This document shows, in pieces, positions 1 through 6,656 of a stretch of DNA of 7,209 nt. Location of the stretch: positions 1 through 7,209 of the forward strand of contig SHWK01000047.1 of NCBI GenBank assembly GCA_009693885.1, given 5' to 3'. This DNA is from Rickettsiales bacterium. Its GTDB lineage: Bacteria > Pseudomonadota > Alphaproteobacteria > Rickettsiales > UBA1997. Positions within the stretch are counted from its first letter, which is position 1. Every line of letters begins with the position of its first letter. The notes beneath the pieces were generated by a model. It was not told the origin of the DNA. It was given only the letters and a program-made list of their open reading frames with translations, and searched no databases. A program made the translations under genes and the position numbers.

Positions 1-51
1 AACCGTAAGGCTGAAGAGGTTGATCGTTTGCTTTGGTCTCATCTCAGATAG
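1..51 (+). CDS. C-terminal end of an unidentified protein (partial)
   Basis: Frame 1 is open from the left edge and ends at TAG. It gives the last 16 residues of a protein, NRKAEEVDRLLWSHLR, a charged, helix-like tail typical of a real C-terminus. The stop lies 7 bases from the stop of the converging dusB gene, a spacing common for convergent genes in compact genomes. Frame 2 is also open to a TAA at 53-55 (ending LISDR) and cannot be excluded. The fragment is too short to assign a family, and I do not recognise it. Confidence 0.4.
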   Translation, partial: NRKAEEVDRLLWSHLR

Positions 52-58
52 ATAATTA

Positions 59-1051
59 TTATACAAGTACTTGCGACCCTTCCGCAATTTTTTCATCATA
101 AAACTGCTCAATTAAATTGCGCACATTTTCATAACCTTGTGTGATATTAATTTTAGCACGAAATTCTGCCGATGATTTTAAACCAGAACTATACCAGCCG
201 ATATGCTTACGGGCGAGAGGGATTCCGCCTTGTTCACTATAATACTCAATCATTTCTTTGAAGTGATTTAGGATGATTTGTTTTTGTTCTATGAGCGATG
301 GCGCCTTGATAGCAGGGTCTCCGCGTAGTTCAGCATCTATTTGCGCAATAAGCCACGGCTTGCCATAACAAGCGCGACCAACCATCACGCCATCAGCACC
401 AGAGAGCTCTAAAGCCATTCTTGCATCTTCAACATTTTTAATATCACCATTAGCAATTACCGGGATTTTTACTGCATTTTTTGTATTGCGAATTAGTGCC
501 CAATTTGCATTTCCGTTATACATCTGACACCTTGTGCGGCCATGAACTGTAAGCATTTGAATGCCAACATCTTCAGCTTTTTTTGCCAAACTTGGTGCGT
601 TGAGATTTTCATAATTCCAACCAAGGCGCATTTTCATCGTGACGGGGATTTTTACCGCCTTGACTACTGCTTCCATAATTCTTGTGGCAAGCTCTTCATC
701 CTTCATTAGCGCGCTTCCAGCGAATCCGTTGACTACTTTTTTTACGGGGCAACCAAAATTAATATCGATGATATCGGCGCCGAGATCTTCATTGAGACGT
801 GCCGCTTCGGCCATTACCTCAGGATCACAGCCCGCAAGCTGCACTGACATTGGATAATGGGAATCATCTTTTTGGCATTTTTGTAGAGATTCACGCGTTT
901 GCAAAATCATCGCGCGTGAGGCGATCATTTCAGAAATAACCAGCGAGGCGCCAAAGCCTTTCACCAAGCGGCGAAAAGGCAAATCAGTAACACCCGACAT
1001 CGGGGCGAGGAGAACTTTGCTATCTAGTTGGATTGGTCCAATTTTTATCAT
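59..1051 (-). CDS. dusB: tRNA-dihydrouridine synthase, DusB/NifR3 type
   Basis: This flavoenzyme uses FMN and NADPH to reduce uridines in the tRNA D-loop to dihydrouridine in the cytoplasm. The 330-residue protein has the usual family length and motifs. The FMN-binding start APM is at 16-18 and VQLAG at 70-74. The DINFGCPVKKV block carries the catalytic Cys at 101, and its KKV ending points to DusB rather than DusA or DusC. MKMRLG is at 139-144 (Lys140), VHGRTR at 169-174 (His170), ANGD at 200-203 and GR at 225-226. A C-terminal helical domain follows (KHIGWYSSG). An in-frame ATG at 1093 would add 14 residues, but it lies inside the upstream tRNA and the added residues do not resemble the family, so ATG 1051 is chosen. 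No normally spaced Shine-Dalgarno sequence precedes it; the only G-rich run is the tRNA acceptor stem, about 13 bases upstream. The gene probably shares the tRNA promoter. Confidence 0.93.
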   Translation of the reverse strand: MIKIGPIQLDSKVLLAPMSGVTDLPFRRLVKGFGASLVISEMIASRAMILQTRESLQKCQKDDSHYPMSVQLAGCDPEVMAEAARLNEDLGADIIDINFGCPVKKVVNGFAGSALMKDEELATRIMEAVVKAVKIPVTMKMRLGWNYENLNAPSLAKKAEDVGIQMLTVHGRTRCQMYNGNANWALIRNTKNAVKIPVIANGDIKNVEDARMALELSGADGVMVGRACYGKPWLIAQIDAELRGDPAIKAPSLIEQKQIILNHFKEMIEYYSEQGGIPLARKHIGWYSSGLKSSAEFRAKINITQGYENVRNLIEQFYDEKIAEGSQVLV

Positions 1052-1059
1052 ATGTATTA

Positions 1060-1134
1060 TGGCGCCCCCGGCATGACTCGAACATGCGCACATGGTTTAG
1101 GAAACCACTGCTCTATCCCCTGAGCTACGGGGGC
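1060..1134 (-). tRNA. tRNA-Arg, anticodon CCU, with encoded CCA
   Basis: A complete 75-base cloverleaf can be folded by eye. The acceptor stem is GCCCCCG/CGGGGGC, followed by discriminator G and encoded CCA. The D stem is GCTC/GAGC with an 8-base loop (AGGGGATA). The anticodon stem is GTGGT/ACCAT, with one G-U pair, around loop TTCCTAA. The variable loop is 4 bases (GTGC). The T stem is GCATG/CATGC around TTCGAGT. The anticodon CCT (plus-strand bases 1099-1101) reads AGG, hence arginine. The A at about position 20 of the D-loop agrees with the known A20 identity element of bacterial tRNA-Arg. A strong promoter lies just upstream, and dusB starts 8 bases after the CCA on the same strand. Such tRNAs can be integration sites, but no integrase or att repeat is visible here. 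Confidence 0.96.
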
Positions 1135-1152
1135 TTTTAGGTTTAGTGATGA

Positions 1153-1181
1153 ATTATCGCAAGAAACAGCTACAATGTCAA
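1153..1181 (-). promoter_or_regulatory. Sigma70-type promoter for tRNA-Arg and dusB
   Basis: On the minus strand there is a perfect -35 box TTGACA (plus-strand 1176-1181), a 17-base spacer and a -10 box GATAAT (1153-1158, five of six matches to TATAAT). Transcription would start near 1145-1147, giving a leader of about 12 bases before the tRNA at 1134. The -35 box and part of the spacer overlap the last codons and stop of qor, so qor readthrough could also feed this unit. It is the best promoter match in the window. Confidence 0.82.
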
Positions 1182-2138
1182 CACTAGCGAGCCAGTTGAT
1201 TCTCTTGACTCAAGCGCAGCATGGGCTTTTGCAGCATCTTGAAAAGGATAAGTTGTAATATGGGGCCTTAAAATACCTTTATCAAGCAAATTAAAAATCT
1301 CTGCAGCACCTAGAGCTAACTCGATGCGATTCGCTTTATATAAGGCCAAAGATGGGCGTGTAAAAAATAATGAATTTGCCACTAAATGATTAGCATCAAA
1401 CGGCTCTGTGGGCCCAGAAGTTTCGCCATAGCTAATGCAAATGCCAGTTGGCCACAAACATTCCATTGATTTGATTAGCGTATCTTTGCCAACACCATCA
1501 TAAACCACGCCAACACCACCCCCTTGAGTGATTTTTGCCAATTCTTCAACGAAGTTTTTGCTTTTATAATTAATAACATGATTGCAACCATTAGCTTGTG
1601 CGCGAGCGATTTTTGCATCTGATCCTACAGTGCCTATCACTTCTATATTGAGGCTGCGCGCCCACTGGCAAAGAAACTGCCCTACTCCACCAGCAGCAGA
1701 ATGCACTAAAATTTTTTTGGCACGCTTGGCTAAAAACACACGAAATAATAAAGTATGAGCCATCAAACCCTTAAAAAGAGAGCCCGCAACCATTGTGTCG
1801 CCAATATTTTGTGGCACCGCAAGAACATAATGCTTATTAACCGCTCTCTTCTCGCAATAGGCTCCTAAAGGCCCCGTGGCATAAGCAACTCTTTCTCCAA
1901 CTTTAAATTCTGTAACACCGGCACCAAGCGCCTCAACCACACCACACGCCTCTGAGCCAAGAGTGGCCGGCATTTCTAGCAATTTATATTGGCCGCGACG
2001 AAAAGATACATCGAAAAAATTTACGCCAATTGTGGTATGACGAATTAATATTTCATCTTTTTGTGGCTTAGGATCTTCTACCTCTTTAACCTTTAAAACA
2101 GAAGGATCGCCGATTTTATTTAGAATAATTGCTTGCAT
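1170..2138 (-). CDS. qor: Zinc-free NAD(P)H:quinone oxidoreductase, zeta-crystallin-like
   Basis: A 322-residue member of the medium-chain dehydrogenase/reductase superfamily, close to the usual length of Qor (about 325). Family members reduce quinones with NADPH as soluble cytoplasmic enzymes. The N-terminal GroES-like domain has NFFDVSFRRGQY at 40-51 and GSEACGVVEALGAGV at 61-75, in the place of the family motif around IDxYxRxGxY. The Rossmann domain has the nucleotide-binding AAGGVG at 148-153, then VIGTVGSDAK and YDGVGKDT at 213-220. The cysteine and histidine ligands of zinc-dependent alcohol dehydrogenases are not evident, which supports the quinone reductase branch. The start at 2138 gives the normal N-terminus (MQAIILNKIGDPSVL) but has no Shine-Dalgarno sequence. 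The gene is divergent from the exonuclease gene and followed by the tRNA. The true substrate could be another enone or quinone. Confidence 0.88.
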   Translation of the reverse strand: MQAIILNKIGDPSVLKVKEVEDPKPQKDEILIRHTTIGVNFFDVSFRRGQYKLLEMPATLGSEACGVVEALGAGVTEFKVGERVAYATGPLGAYCEKRAVNKHYVLAVPQNIGDTMVAGSLFKGLMAHTLLFRVFLAKRAKKILVHSAAGGVGQFLCQWARSLNIEVIGTVGSDAKIARAQANGCNHVINYKSKNFVEELAKITQGGGVGVVYDGVGKDTLIKSMECLWPTGICISYGETSGPTEPFDANHLVANSLFFTRPSLALYKANRIELALGAAEIFNLLDKGILRPHITTYPFQDAAKAHAALESRESTGSLVLTL

Positions 2139-2170
2139 TTGTAAAGAATTTTTGAATGTTTTAAAATTAA

Positions 2171-2199
2171 ATTATTTTAATTCCATAATTTTTTAACAA
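2171..2199 (-). promoter_or_regulatory. Candidate promoter of qor
   Basis: The minus strand reads TTGTTA (plus-strand 2194-2199, four of six matches to TTGACA), a 17-base spacer, then AATAAT (2171-2176, five of six). This predicts a start near 2164 and a leader of about 26 bases. The -35 box is one arm of the dyad at 2193-2212. The region is very AT-rich, so chance -10 matches are likely. Confidence 0.35.
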
Positions 2200-2212
2200 C
2201 AGCTATTGTTAA
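2193..2212. promoter_or_regulatory. 20-bp dyad, candidate operator between divergent genes
   Basis: TTAACAA at 2193-2199 and TTGTTAA at 2206-2212 form perfect 7-bp inverted arms. The palindrome AGCT (2201-2204) sits exactly on the same centre, so only one pair of the 20-bp dyad is mismatched. The left arm contains the candidate -35 of the exonuclease gene on one strand and that of qor on the other. A dimeric regulator bound here could act on both genes. No regulator gene lies nearby, so the binding protein is unknown. Confidence 0.45.
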
Positions 2213-2222
2213 TCAATATAAT
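2193..2222 (+). promoter_or_regulatory. Candidate promoter of the exonuclease gene
   Basis: TTAACA (2193-2198, five of six matches to TTGACA) is followed by an 18-base spacer and a perfect TATAAT (2217-2222). Transcription would start near 2229-2231, leaving a leader of only about 13 bases before the ATG, with no Shine-Dalgarno sequence in it. The -35 box lies in the left arm of the dyad. Confidence 0.6.
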
Positions 2223-2242
2223 TCAAATTTAATATCATCTAA

Positions 2243-3067
2243 ATGCAACATCAAAATTTATTTGTTTTCGATATCGAGACTATTCCTGATACCAAAACTG
2301 CCAAAAATTTACTAGATTTAAAAAATGATGATGTGGCTTTGGCCCGTCAGGCTCTAACAGATTACCATCTTAAAATCACCGATGGACGCAATTCTTTTTT
2401 GCGCCAACCTTTTCATCAAGTTGTGGCGATTAGTTTTTTGGATGCTTCAATTGAACGCGATTCTTCGGGGCAAGAATTTTACAAAATTAACGATATCCGC
2501 ACTGGTGGTGATTTAGAAGCCTCAGAAGAAGAAATGGTGCGCGGATTTTTTGCTTATTTGAAGAAAAAAACTCCGCGTCTCGTTAGTTTTAACGGCAAAA
2601 ATTTTGATCTGCCGGTGTTAAAATATCGCGCGATGAAATATGAAATCGAAGCCGCGTGGCTTTATAAAACGGGCGATAAATGGAACAACTATAATCAGAA
2701 ATATTCTCTCGATTGGCATTGCGATTTAGCCGATGCATTTTCTGATTTTGGCGCTTCAGCCCGCATTAAAATGAACGAGGCTTGCGCTTGTTTAAATCTA
2801 CCGGGAAAAACTGGAATTGATGGCTCGATGGTGCAAGAATATTTTGATCAAGGGCGGTTGCAAGAAATTCGCGATTATTGTGAAACCGATGTGATTAATA
2901 CTTTTTTATTATACATCTCGTATCAACACCACACTGGATCGATGAGCAAAGAAAGTTTTGCAAAAAGCAAAGAAAGTTTAGTGGAATTTTTAGAAAAAAA
3001 TGGCGCAACAAAATCTTATTTGTTAGAATTTTTGCAAGAATGGCGCAAGGTTGATAATCGGATTTAA
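2243..3067 (+). CDS. Predicted 3'-5' exonuclease, PolB-like DEDDy family
   Basis: This 274-residue protein has the ribonuclease H-like fold of DEDD exonucleases and resembles the stand-alone family related to the proofreading domain of DNA polymerase B. All three exonuclease motifs are present. Exo I is FDIET with Asp10 and Glu12. Exo II is SFNGKNFDLPVL at 115-126 with Asp122. Exo III is YCETD at 212-216, with the tyrosine and Asp216 of the DEDDy subtype. These acidic residues would hold two metal ions for 3'-end hydrolysis of nucleic acid. There is no polymerase domain, so it acts alone or as a repair or trimming nuclease; the natural substrate is not known. The lysine- and glutamate-rich tail after about residue 230 carries a short internal repeat. 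It is a single gene, divergent from qor and convergent with dat, and its start lacks a Shine-Dalgarno sequence. Confidence 0.87.
   Translation: MQHQNLFVFDIETIPDTKTAKNLLDLKNDDVALARQALTDYHLKITDGRNSFLRQPFHQVVAISFLDASIERDSSGQEFYKINDIRTGGDLEASEEEMVRGFFAYLKKKTPRLVSFNGKNFDLPVLKYRAMKYEIEAAWLYKTGDKWNNYNQKYSLDWHCDLADAFSDFGASARIKMNEACACLNLPGKTGIDGSMVQEYFDQGRLQEIRDYCETDVINTFLLYISYQHHTGSMSKESFAKSKESLVEFLEKNGATKSYLLEFLQEWRKVDNRI
2945..2979 (+). repeat. 14-bp direct repeat with 21-base period inside the exonuclease gene
   Basis: AGCAAAGAAAGTTT occurs at 2945-2958 and again, identically, at 2966-2979. The 21-base offset is seven codons, so the repeat is in frame and encodes SKESFAK then SKESLVE (residues 235-248). 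It lies past the last catalytic motif. It looks like a small tandem duplication by slippage, probably harmless to the nuclease core. Confidence 0.85.
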
Positions 3068-3110
3068 ATTTATCACCAGACAATCTATCGCTAACGTGAT
3101 GCCTAAATCC
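3060..3110. other. Two-part inverted repeat between convergent genes, doubtful terminator
   Basis: GGATTTA (3060-3066, overlapping the exonuclease stop) pairs with TAAATCC (3104-3110), and ATCAC (3072-3076) pairs with GTGAT (3096-3100). Together they make a 7+5 bp stem with a 5/3 internal loop and a 19-base apical loop. Neither strand has a T-run just after the stem, so it is not a classic intrinsic terminator. It may slow transcription from both sides, or be chance. The remaining bases up to the dat stop show no clear signal. Confidence 0.25.
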
Positions 3111-3158
3111 AAAAATGAAATTTAACCTATGCCTATAATGAGAGCAAAATAAATTAGA

Positions 3159-4010
3159 CTAATTACGGCTTAAAAAGTTTTGATATAATTTATTAATTTG
3201 ATTTGATATTGGGCCAACCACACCATCACCAATCATCTTACCATCAATTTTGGTAACTGGACGAATTAGCAAAGTAGAGCTACTCATAAATACTTCTTTT
3301 GCTTGCATTAATTCATCGACGCCAAAAGATTTTTCAATCACTTTAATGCCATTTTTTTTCGCTAAATCTAAAATGCGATTGCGCGTAATGCCTTGCAAAA
3401 TAAAATTATCGGCATCTTTGGTAACCAGCGCCCCATCTTGATCAATAAAAAATAAATTAGCGAAGGTTCCTTCAGTTACAACGCCTGCGCGCACAAAAAT
3501 TGCATCATTAAAACCCGCATCTTTCGCTTTTTGATTGATTAATGTTGAAGCCAAAAGACCAACGGTTTTGATATCGCAACGATGCCATCTGATATCATCA
3601 TGGGTCATTAAATTTAGACCAGCGGCGAATTCTTCAGGGCTAACTTTTTTTGCCACCGAAACTGTCATCACCAAAGTTGGCTCTAAACCTTGCGGACACC
3701 AAGGCACACGATTTGCGGCGCCACGAGTAATTTGTAAATAAAGAGATCCTTCACTGAGATTATTTTTGGCGAATAATTCTAGGGCGGTTTTTATGAGATT
3801 TTCTTGCGAAAAATTATGTTTTATCTTGACTTCTGTGAGGCTTCGAAACAATCTTTGCATGTGTGGAACGCCATCAACGAGCTTTCCTTGCGAAAAAAGA
3901 ATTACTTCATAAACTCCATCAGCAAATTGAAATCCACGATCTTCGATATGCACAAAAGCTTTGTCATGTTCGATAAATTGGCCATTCAAAAAGCTGATTC
4001 GGTTAGTCAT
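3159..4010 (-). CDS. dat: D-amino-acid aminotransferase (D-alanine transaminase), PLP fold type IV
   Basis: The enzyme swaps amino groups between D-alanine and 2-oxo acids, in particular making D-glutamate, a peptidoglycan building block. The 283 residues match the length of the Bacillus enzyme and follow it closely from memory. EDRGFQFADGVYEV is at 23-36, with Tyr34 of the substrate carboxylate trap. DIRWHRCDIKTVGLLAS is at 139-155, with the PLP-binding Lys148. VTEGTFANLF is at 178-187, with Glu180 next to the cofactor. GITR is at 207-210 and SSSTLLIRPV at 243-252. Arg101 of the trap is present, but the histidine two residues later (His100 in Bacillus) appears to be proline here (RVPWCP). 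The related branched-chain and aminodeoxychorismate enzymes share the fold, but the DIRWHRCDIK block favours Dat. The start lies 17 bases from the divergent gpsA start, without a Shine-Dalgarno sequence. Confidence 0.86.
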   Translation of the reverse strand: MTNRISFLNGQFIEHDKAFVHIEDRGFQFADGVYEVILFSQGKLVDGVPHMQRLFRSLTEVKIKHNFSQENLIKTALELFAKNNLSEGSLYLQITRGAANRVPWCPQGLEPTLVMTVSVAKKVSPEEFAAGLNLMTHDDIRWHRCDIKTVGLLASTLINQKAKDAGFNDAIFVRAGVVTEGTFANLFFIDQDGALVTKDADNFILQGITRNRILDLAKKNGIKVIEKSFGVDELMQAKEVFMSSSTLLIRPVTKIDGKMIGDGVVGPISNQINKLYQNFLSRN

Positions 4011-4027
4011 TTTTAAAAATATTTAGG

Positions 4028-5005
4028 ATGAAAAATAAAATTATTGTAATTGGCGCTGGAGCTTGGGGCACAGCACTTGCTAACTTGTTAGCGCAAAAAA
4101 ATTCAGATGTTTGTTTGATTGCAAATAAATCAGAAATTGTTGATGAAATCAACCAAAAACATTCGAACCATAATTTTCTACCAAATATTTTATCTTACAA
4201 CCTAAAATCTTCACAAAACCTTGAGGAAGAAGCCTTGCAAGCTGATTTTATTTTTATTGTTACTCCTTCTGGTGCCACTACTAATTTGCTGCAACAAATT
4301 GCAAAATTAAAATTGAAACAAAATTGTGGTTTAGTTTTGTGTAGCAAGGGCTTAGATGGATCTGGCTCAAAGTTTTTTCATCAAATTATTGAAGAAATTT
4401 TGCCGCAAAAAAACTATGCTATTTTATCAGGGCCAAATTTTGCCGCAGAGGTTGCTAATCAAACCCCCACAATCACAACGATTGCTTCTAAAAATCAAGA
4501 TTTTGCCGCACAAATAATCGTGCTTTTACAAAACCAATATTTTAAAGCAGAATTCTCTCAAGATGTAGTGGCGGCAGAAATTTGTGGTGTTATCAAAAAT
4601 ATTATCGCGATTGGTTGCGGTATTGTTGACGGCCTTGAACTTGGTCAAAATGCCAAAGCGGCACTGGTTTTGCAGGGGATAAAAGAAATTAAATTATTGT
4701 GCCAAAAACTTGGTAGCACTGGAGAAGTCATCAATGCCGCAGGTTTTGGGGATATTTTTCTGACCTGCGCTTCAACAAAATCACGCAACAATTCTTTAGG
4801 ATTAATGATTGCGCAAGGTCAAAAACCGAGCGAACTTTTGGGCAAAAAAACTTATGAGGGCGCAGTGAGTGCAAAAACTATCGAACAGCTAGCGACAAAG
4901 CTTCAGCTACAATTAACACTTTGCAAAACTGTAAGCTATATCCTACAGAATAATTTGCAAAAGGATGGGATGAGGGCGCAAATTATTGATGCATTAATTG
5001 GCTAG
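4028..5005 (+). CDS. gpsA: Glycerol-3-phosphate dehydrogenase [NAD(P)+]
   Basis: GpsA reduces dihydroxyacetone phosphate to sn-glycerol 3-phosphate, the backbone for phospholipids, in the cytoplasm. The 325 residues are of normal length. The N-terminal Rossmann domain opens with IVIGAGAWGTALA (glycine motif at 9-14). CSKGLDGSG is at 105-113, the family signature SGPNFAAEVA at 134-143, and the helical domain has GVIKNIIAIGCGIVDGLELGQNAKAAL at 187-213, shown here only to name its key residue, the catalytic Lys190. AGFGDIFLTC at 238-247 and the nucleotide-binding SRNNSLG at 252-258 follow. The ATG gives the standard N-terminus. An AGG directly abuts the start codon, too close to work as a Shine-Dalgarno sequence. 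Its promoter must lie within the first codons of dat, but I see no convincing match there. It converges on the permease gene across 38 bases that hold no obvious terminator. Confidence 0.95.
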   Translation: MKNKIIVIGAGAWGTALANLLAQKNSDVCLIANKSEIVDEINQKHSNHNFLPNILSYNLKSSQNLEEEALQADFIFIVTPSGATTNLLQQIAKLKLKQNCGLVLCSKGLDGSGSKFFHQIIEEILPQKNYAILSGPNFAAEVANQTPTITTIASKNQDFAAQIIVLLQNQYFKAEFSQDVVAAEICGVIKNIIAIGCGIVDGLELGQNAKAALVLQGIKEIKLLCQKLGSTGEVINAAGFGDIFLTCASTKSRNNSLGLMIAQGQKPSELLGKKTYEGAVSAKTIEQLATKLQLQLTLCKTVSYILQNNLQKDGMRAQIIDALIG

Positions 5006-5043
5006 TTTTTATCTTTATAAAATCGGCATATTATTTAACAACA

Positions 5044-6621
5044 TTAATCACTTTCTGCGGCACTTTTCTTCAGATTTTTTTGTATCTCCTCTTTATCGAT
5101 TTTGTTAGAAATAAAAATTTTGCAAGATGCGCAAGAAATTATAATGATTAATAAATTATCAATTGGGAAAGCAACAAGATGCTCTCTGTGCAAATATTTA
5201 ACCGCCACAATCACAAGCAAATAAGCGATAACAAAGAAATTAGTTTTTAATGCATTAATTAGTTTAGAAGGTTTTTTATCAACAAATAAATTATAGCCAA
5301 ATATGATTGCCGCAACCAATGAAGTCAGATAAATCAGATTATTGAAACTTGACCAATAAATCAGCAAACTACAGCAGGCAAAGCCACCATATCCAATTAA
5401 TTTATGATGCATAACTTTAAAAGGCCGATCTAAGTTAGGAAAATCTTGACGCAAAACTAACAAAGTTACCGGCCCCGCTAAATAAGAAAAAATCACAATC
5501 GAAGATAAAAAATCTACCAATTGTTGCCAAGTTGGAAATGGCATGAGAAAGCACGCCCCAACTAGCGCATTAAGCCATAAACAATAAACTGGCGCAGAAA
5601 ATTTATTCAATTTATTAAGCAATCCTTTGGGGAAAAAATCTTTGGCAAGACCATATAAAACTCGCGCTGTTGCCGCAGTATAAACATTGGCGGTGCCTAG
5701 AGGCGCAACAACCGCATCAATAAATAATACCGTGATAATAATGTGAATTCCAAATAATGAAACCACGCCGAGCAGCGGAGCAGCGCTTCCTACAGCCAAT
5801 TCTTTATCTCCCATGCAAGTGATATAAACTAGCGAAAGTGAGCTATATAAAATAAATCCAATAATGATTGGAGCAAACAGCGAGTAAGGCAAAGCCTTCT
5901 TCGGGTTACTAACACTATTTGCCAAAATCAAGCCATTTTGAAATCCAGTAAAAGCAAAAGCGATTCCGCTAGAAGTAATTGCCAACAGTGCGCTCTCTAA
6001 CGAAAATGCATGATGCATATTGGCTATTTTTACATTTTCCCAATCGCCAAATAACGCAATTAAAATCCATGCAATGCCGATTGGCACAATGATTTTCCAC
6101 ACACTAACGGGGAAATTTGCACGCGCCACATTCTTCAAAAGCAAAGTATTAAACCAAGTAAGAAAAATAATTATCGCAAAAGCCACAGCGAGGCCAAGCC
6201 CACTGAGAGTAGTAGCGCCATCAGTTTGCACCACCAAATCCTTATACCAAAAACTTAAATATTGAATCGCCGATTGGGCTTCGAGGGGCAAATATACTAC
6301 ATAACTCATCCAACCTAAAACCAAAAACATAAAAGCAATAGTGCGATTATGAGTAACGCCAATAAAGCGCGAAAGCCCGCCAACAATGGGGATAAGCGTT
6401 ACAACTTCAGCGAAAGCAACACCAATAATTAGAGTTAGAACTGCAATAATCAGCCAAGAAAGCAGCACACCAAGGCCCGCGGTTTGGAATCCATAATATG
6501 GAGAAAAGAGCCAACCAGCGCCAATCATGCCCCCCGTAGACATCAACATCAGCTGCAAAGTTGATAATTTTTGATTTTTGGAAGACATTTCGGAAGGAGT
6601 ATTATTTATATTATCGGACAT
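5044..6621 (-). CDS. APC-family amino acid permease
   Basis: A 525-residue inner-membrane transporter of the amino acid-polyamine-organocation superfamily, probably an amino acid importer or exchanger. TM1 has the broken-helix motif GGMIGAGW (30-37), as in proton-coupled or exchange amino acid carriers. TM6 has SSGIAFAFTGFQNG (217-230), and DRPFK (398-402) matches the conserved loop before the last core helices. Hydrophobic segments lie at about 24-42, 48-75, 96-116, 144-162, 173-191, 211-231, 246-270, 293-312, 345-362, 367-390, 408-423, 427-447, 462-475 and 488-504, so 12 core helices plus up to two extra at the C-terminus. The tail is charged (KEEIQKNLKKSAAESD). The substrate cannot be read from the sequence. 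The ATG at 6588 (residue 12) is a possible alternative start; neither has a Shine-Dalgarno sequence. It is divergent from guaA. Confidence 0.87.
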   Translation of the reverse strand: MSDNINNTPSEMSSKNQKLSTLQLMLMSTGGMIGAGWLFSPYYGFQTAGLGVLLSWLIIAVLTLIIGVAFAEVVTLIPIVGGLSRFIGVTHNRTIAFMFLVLGWMSYVVYLPLEAQSAIQYLSFWYKDLVVQTDGATTLSGLGLAVAFAIIIFLTWFNTLLLKNVARANFPVSVWKIIVPIGIAWILIALFGDWENVKIANMHHAFSLESALLAITSSGIAFAFTGFQNGLILANSVSNPKKALPYSLFAPIIIGFILYSSLSLVYITCMGDKELAVGSAAPLLGVVSLFGIHIIITVLFIDAVVAPLGTANVYTAATARVLYGLAKDFFPKGLLNKLNKFSAPVYCLWLNALVGACFLMPFPTWQQLVDFLSSIVIFSYLAGPVTLLVLRQDFPNLDRPFKVMHHKLIGYGGFACCSLLIYWSSFNNLIYLTSLVAAIIFGYNLFVDKKPSKLINALKTNFFVIAYLLVIVAVKYLHREHLVAFPIDNLLIIIISCASCKIFISNKIDKEEIQKNLKKSAAESD

Positions 6622-6634
6622 AGATAAAATATGG

Positions 6635-6656
6635 CTTGATGGATTTTTTAATCAAG
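6635..6656. promoter_or_regulatory. Inverted repeat in the permease-guaA divergent region
   Basis: CTTGAT (6635-6640) and ATCAAG (6651-6656) are perfect 6-bp arms 10 bases apart. Each arm contains a TTGAT that could serve as a -35 box facing outward: TTGATG for guaA, and TTGATT on the minus strand for the permease. The minus-strand box is 17 bases from a poor -10 box (CATATT, 6628-6633), which would place the start at about the permease ATG. It may be an operator or simply two facing -35 boxes; chance is possible at this length. Confidence 0.25.

Noticed and set aside
1052..1093. Longer dusB start at 1093 adding 14 residues (MCACSSHAGG...)
   Set aside because: It lies inside the tRNA-Arg gene, and the extra residues are an out-of-context translation of the tRNA; ATG 1051 gives the normal family N-terminus.
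2895..3083. Minus-strand open frame of 62 codons over the exonuclease end
   Set aside because: It is antisense to a well-supported gene, has low-complexity composition and no recognisable domain.
3961..3989. TTGTCA as a -35 box for gpsA inside dat
   Set aside because: At 16-18 bases downstream only CATTCA, ATTCAA or TTCAAA is found, none a credible -10 box.
5006..5043. Bidirectional terminator between gpsA and the permease gene
   Set aside because: The bases are AT-rich, but I found no stable GC-containing stem followed by a T-run on either strand.
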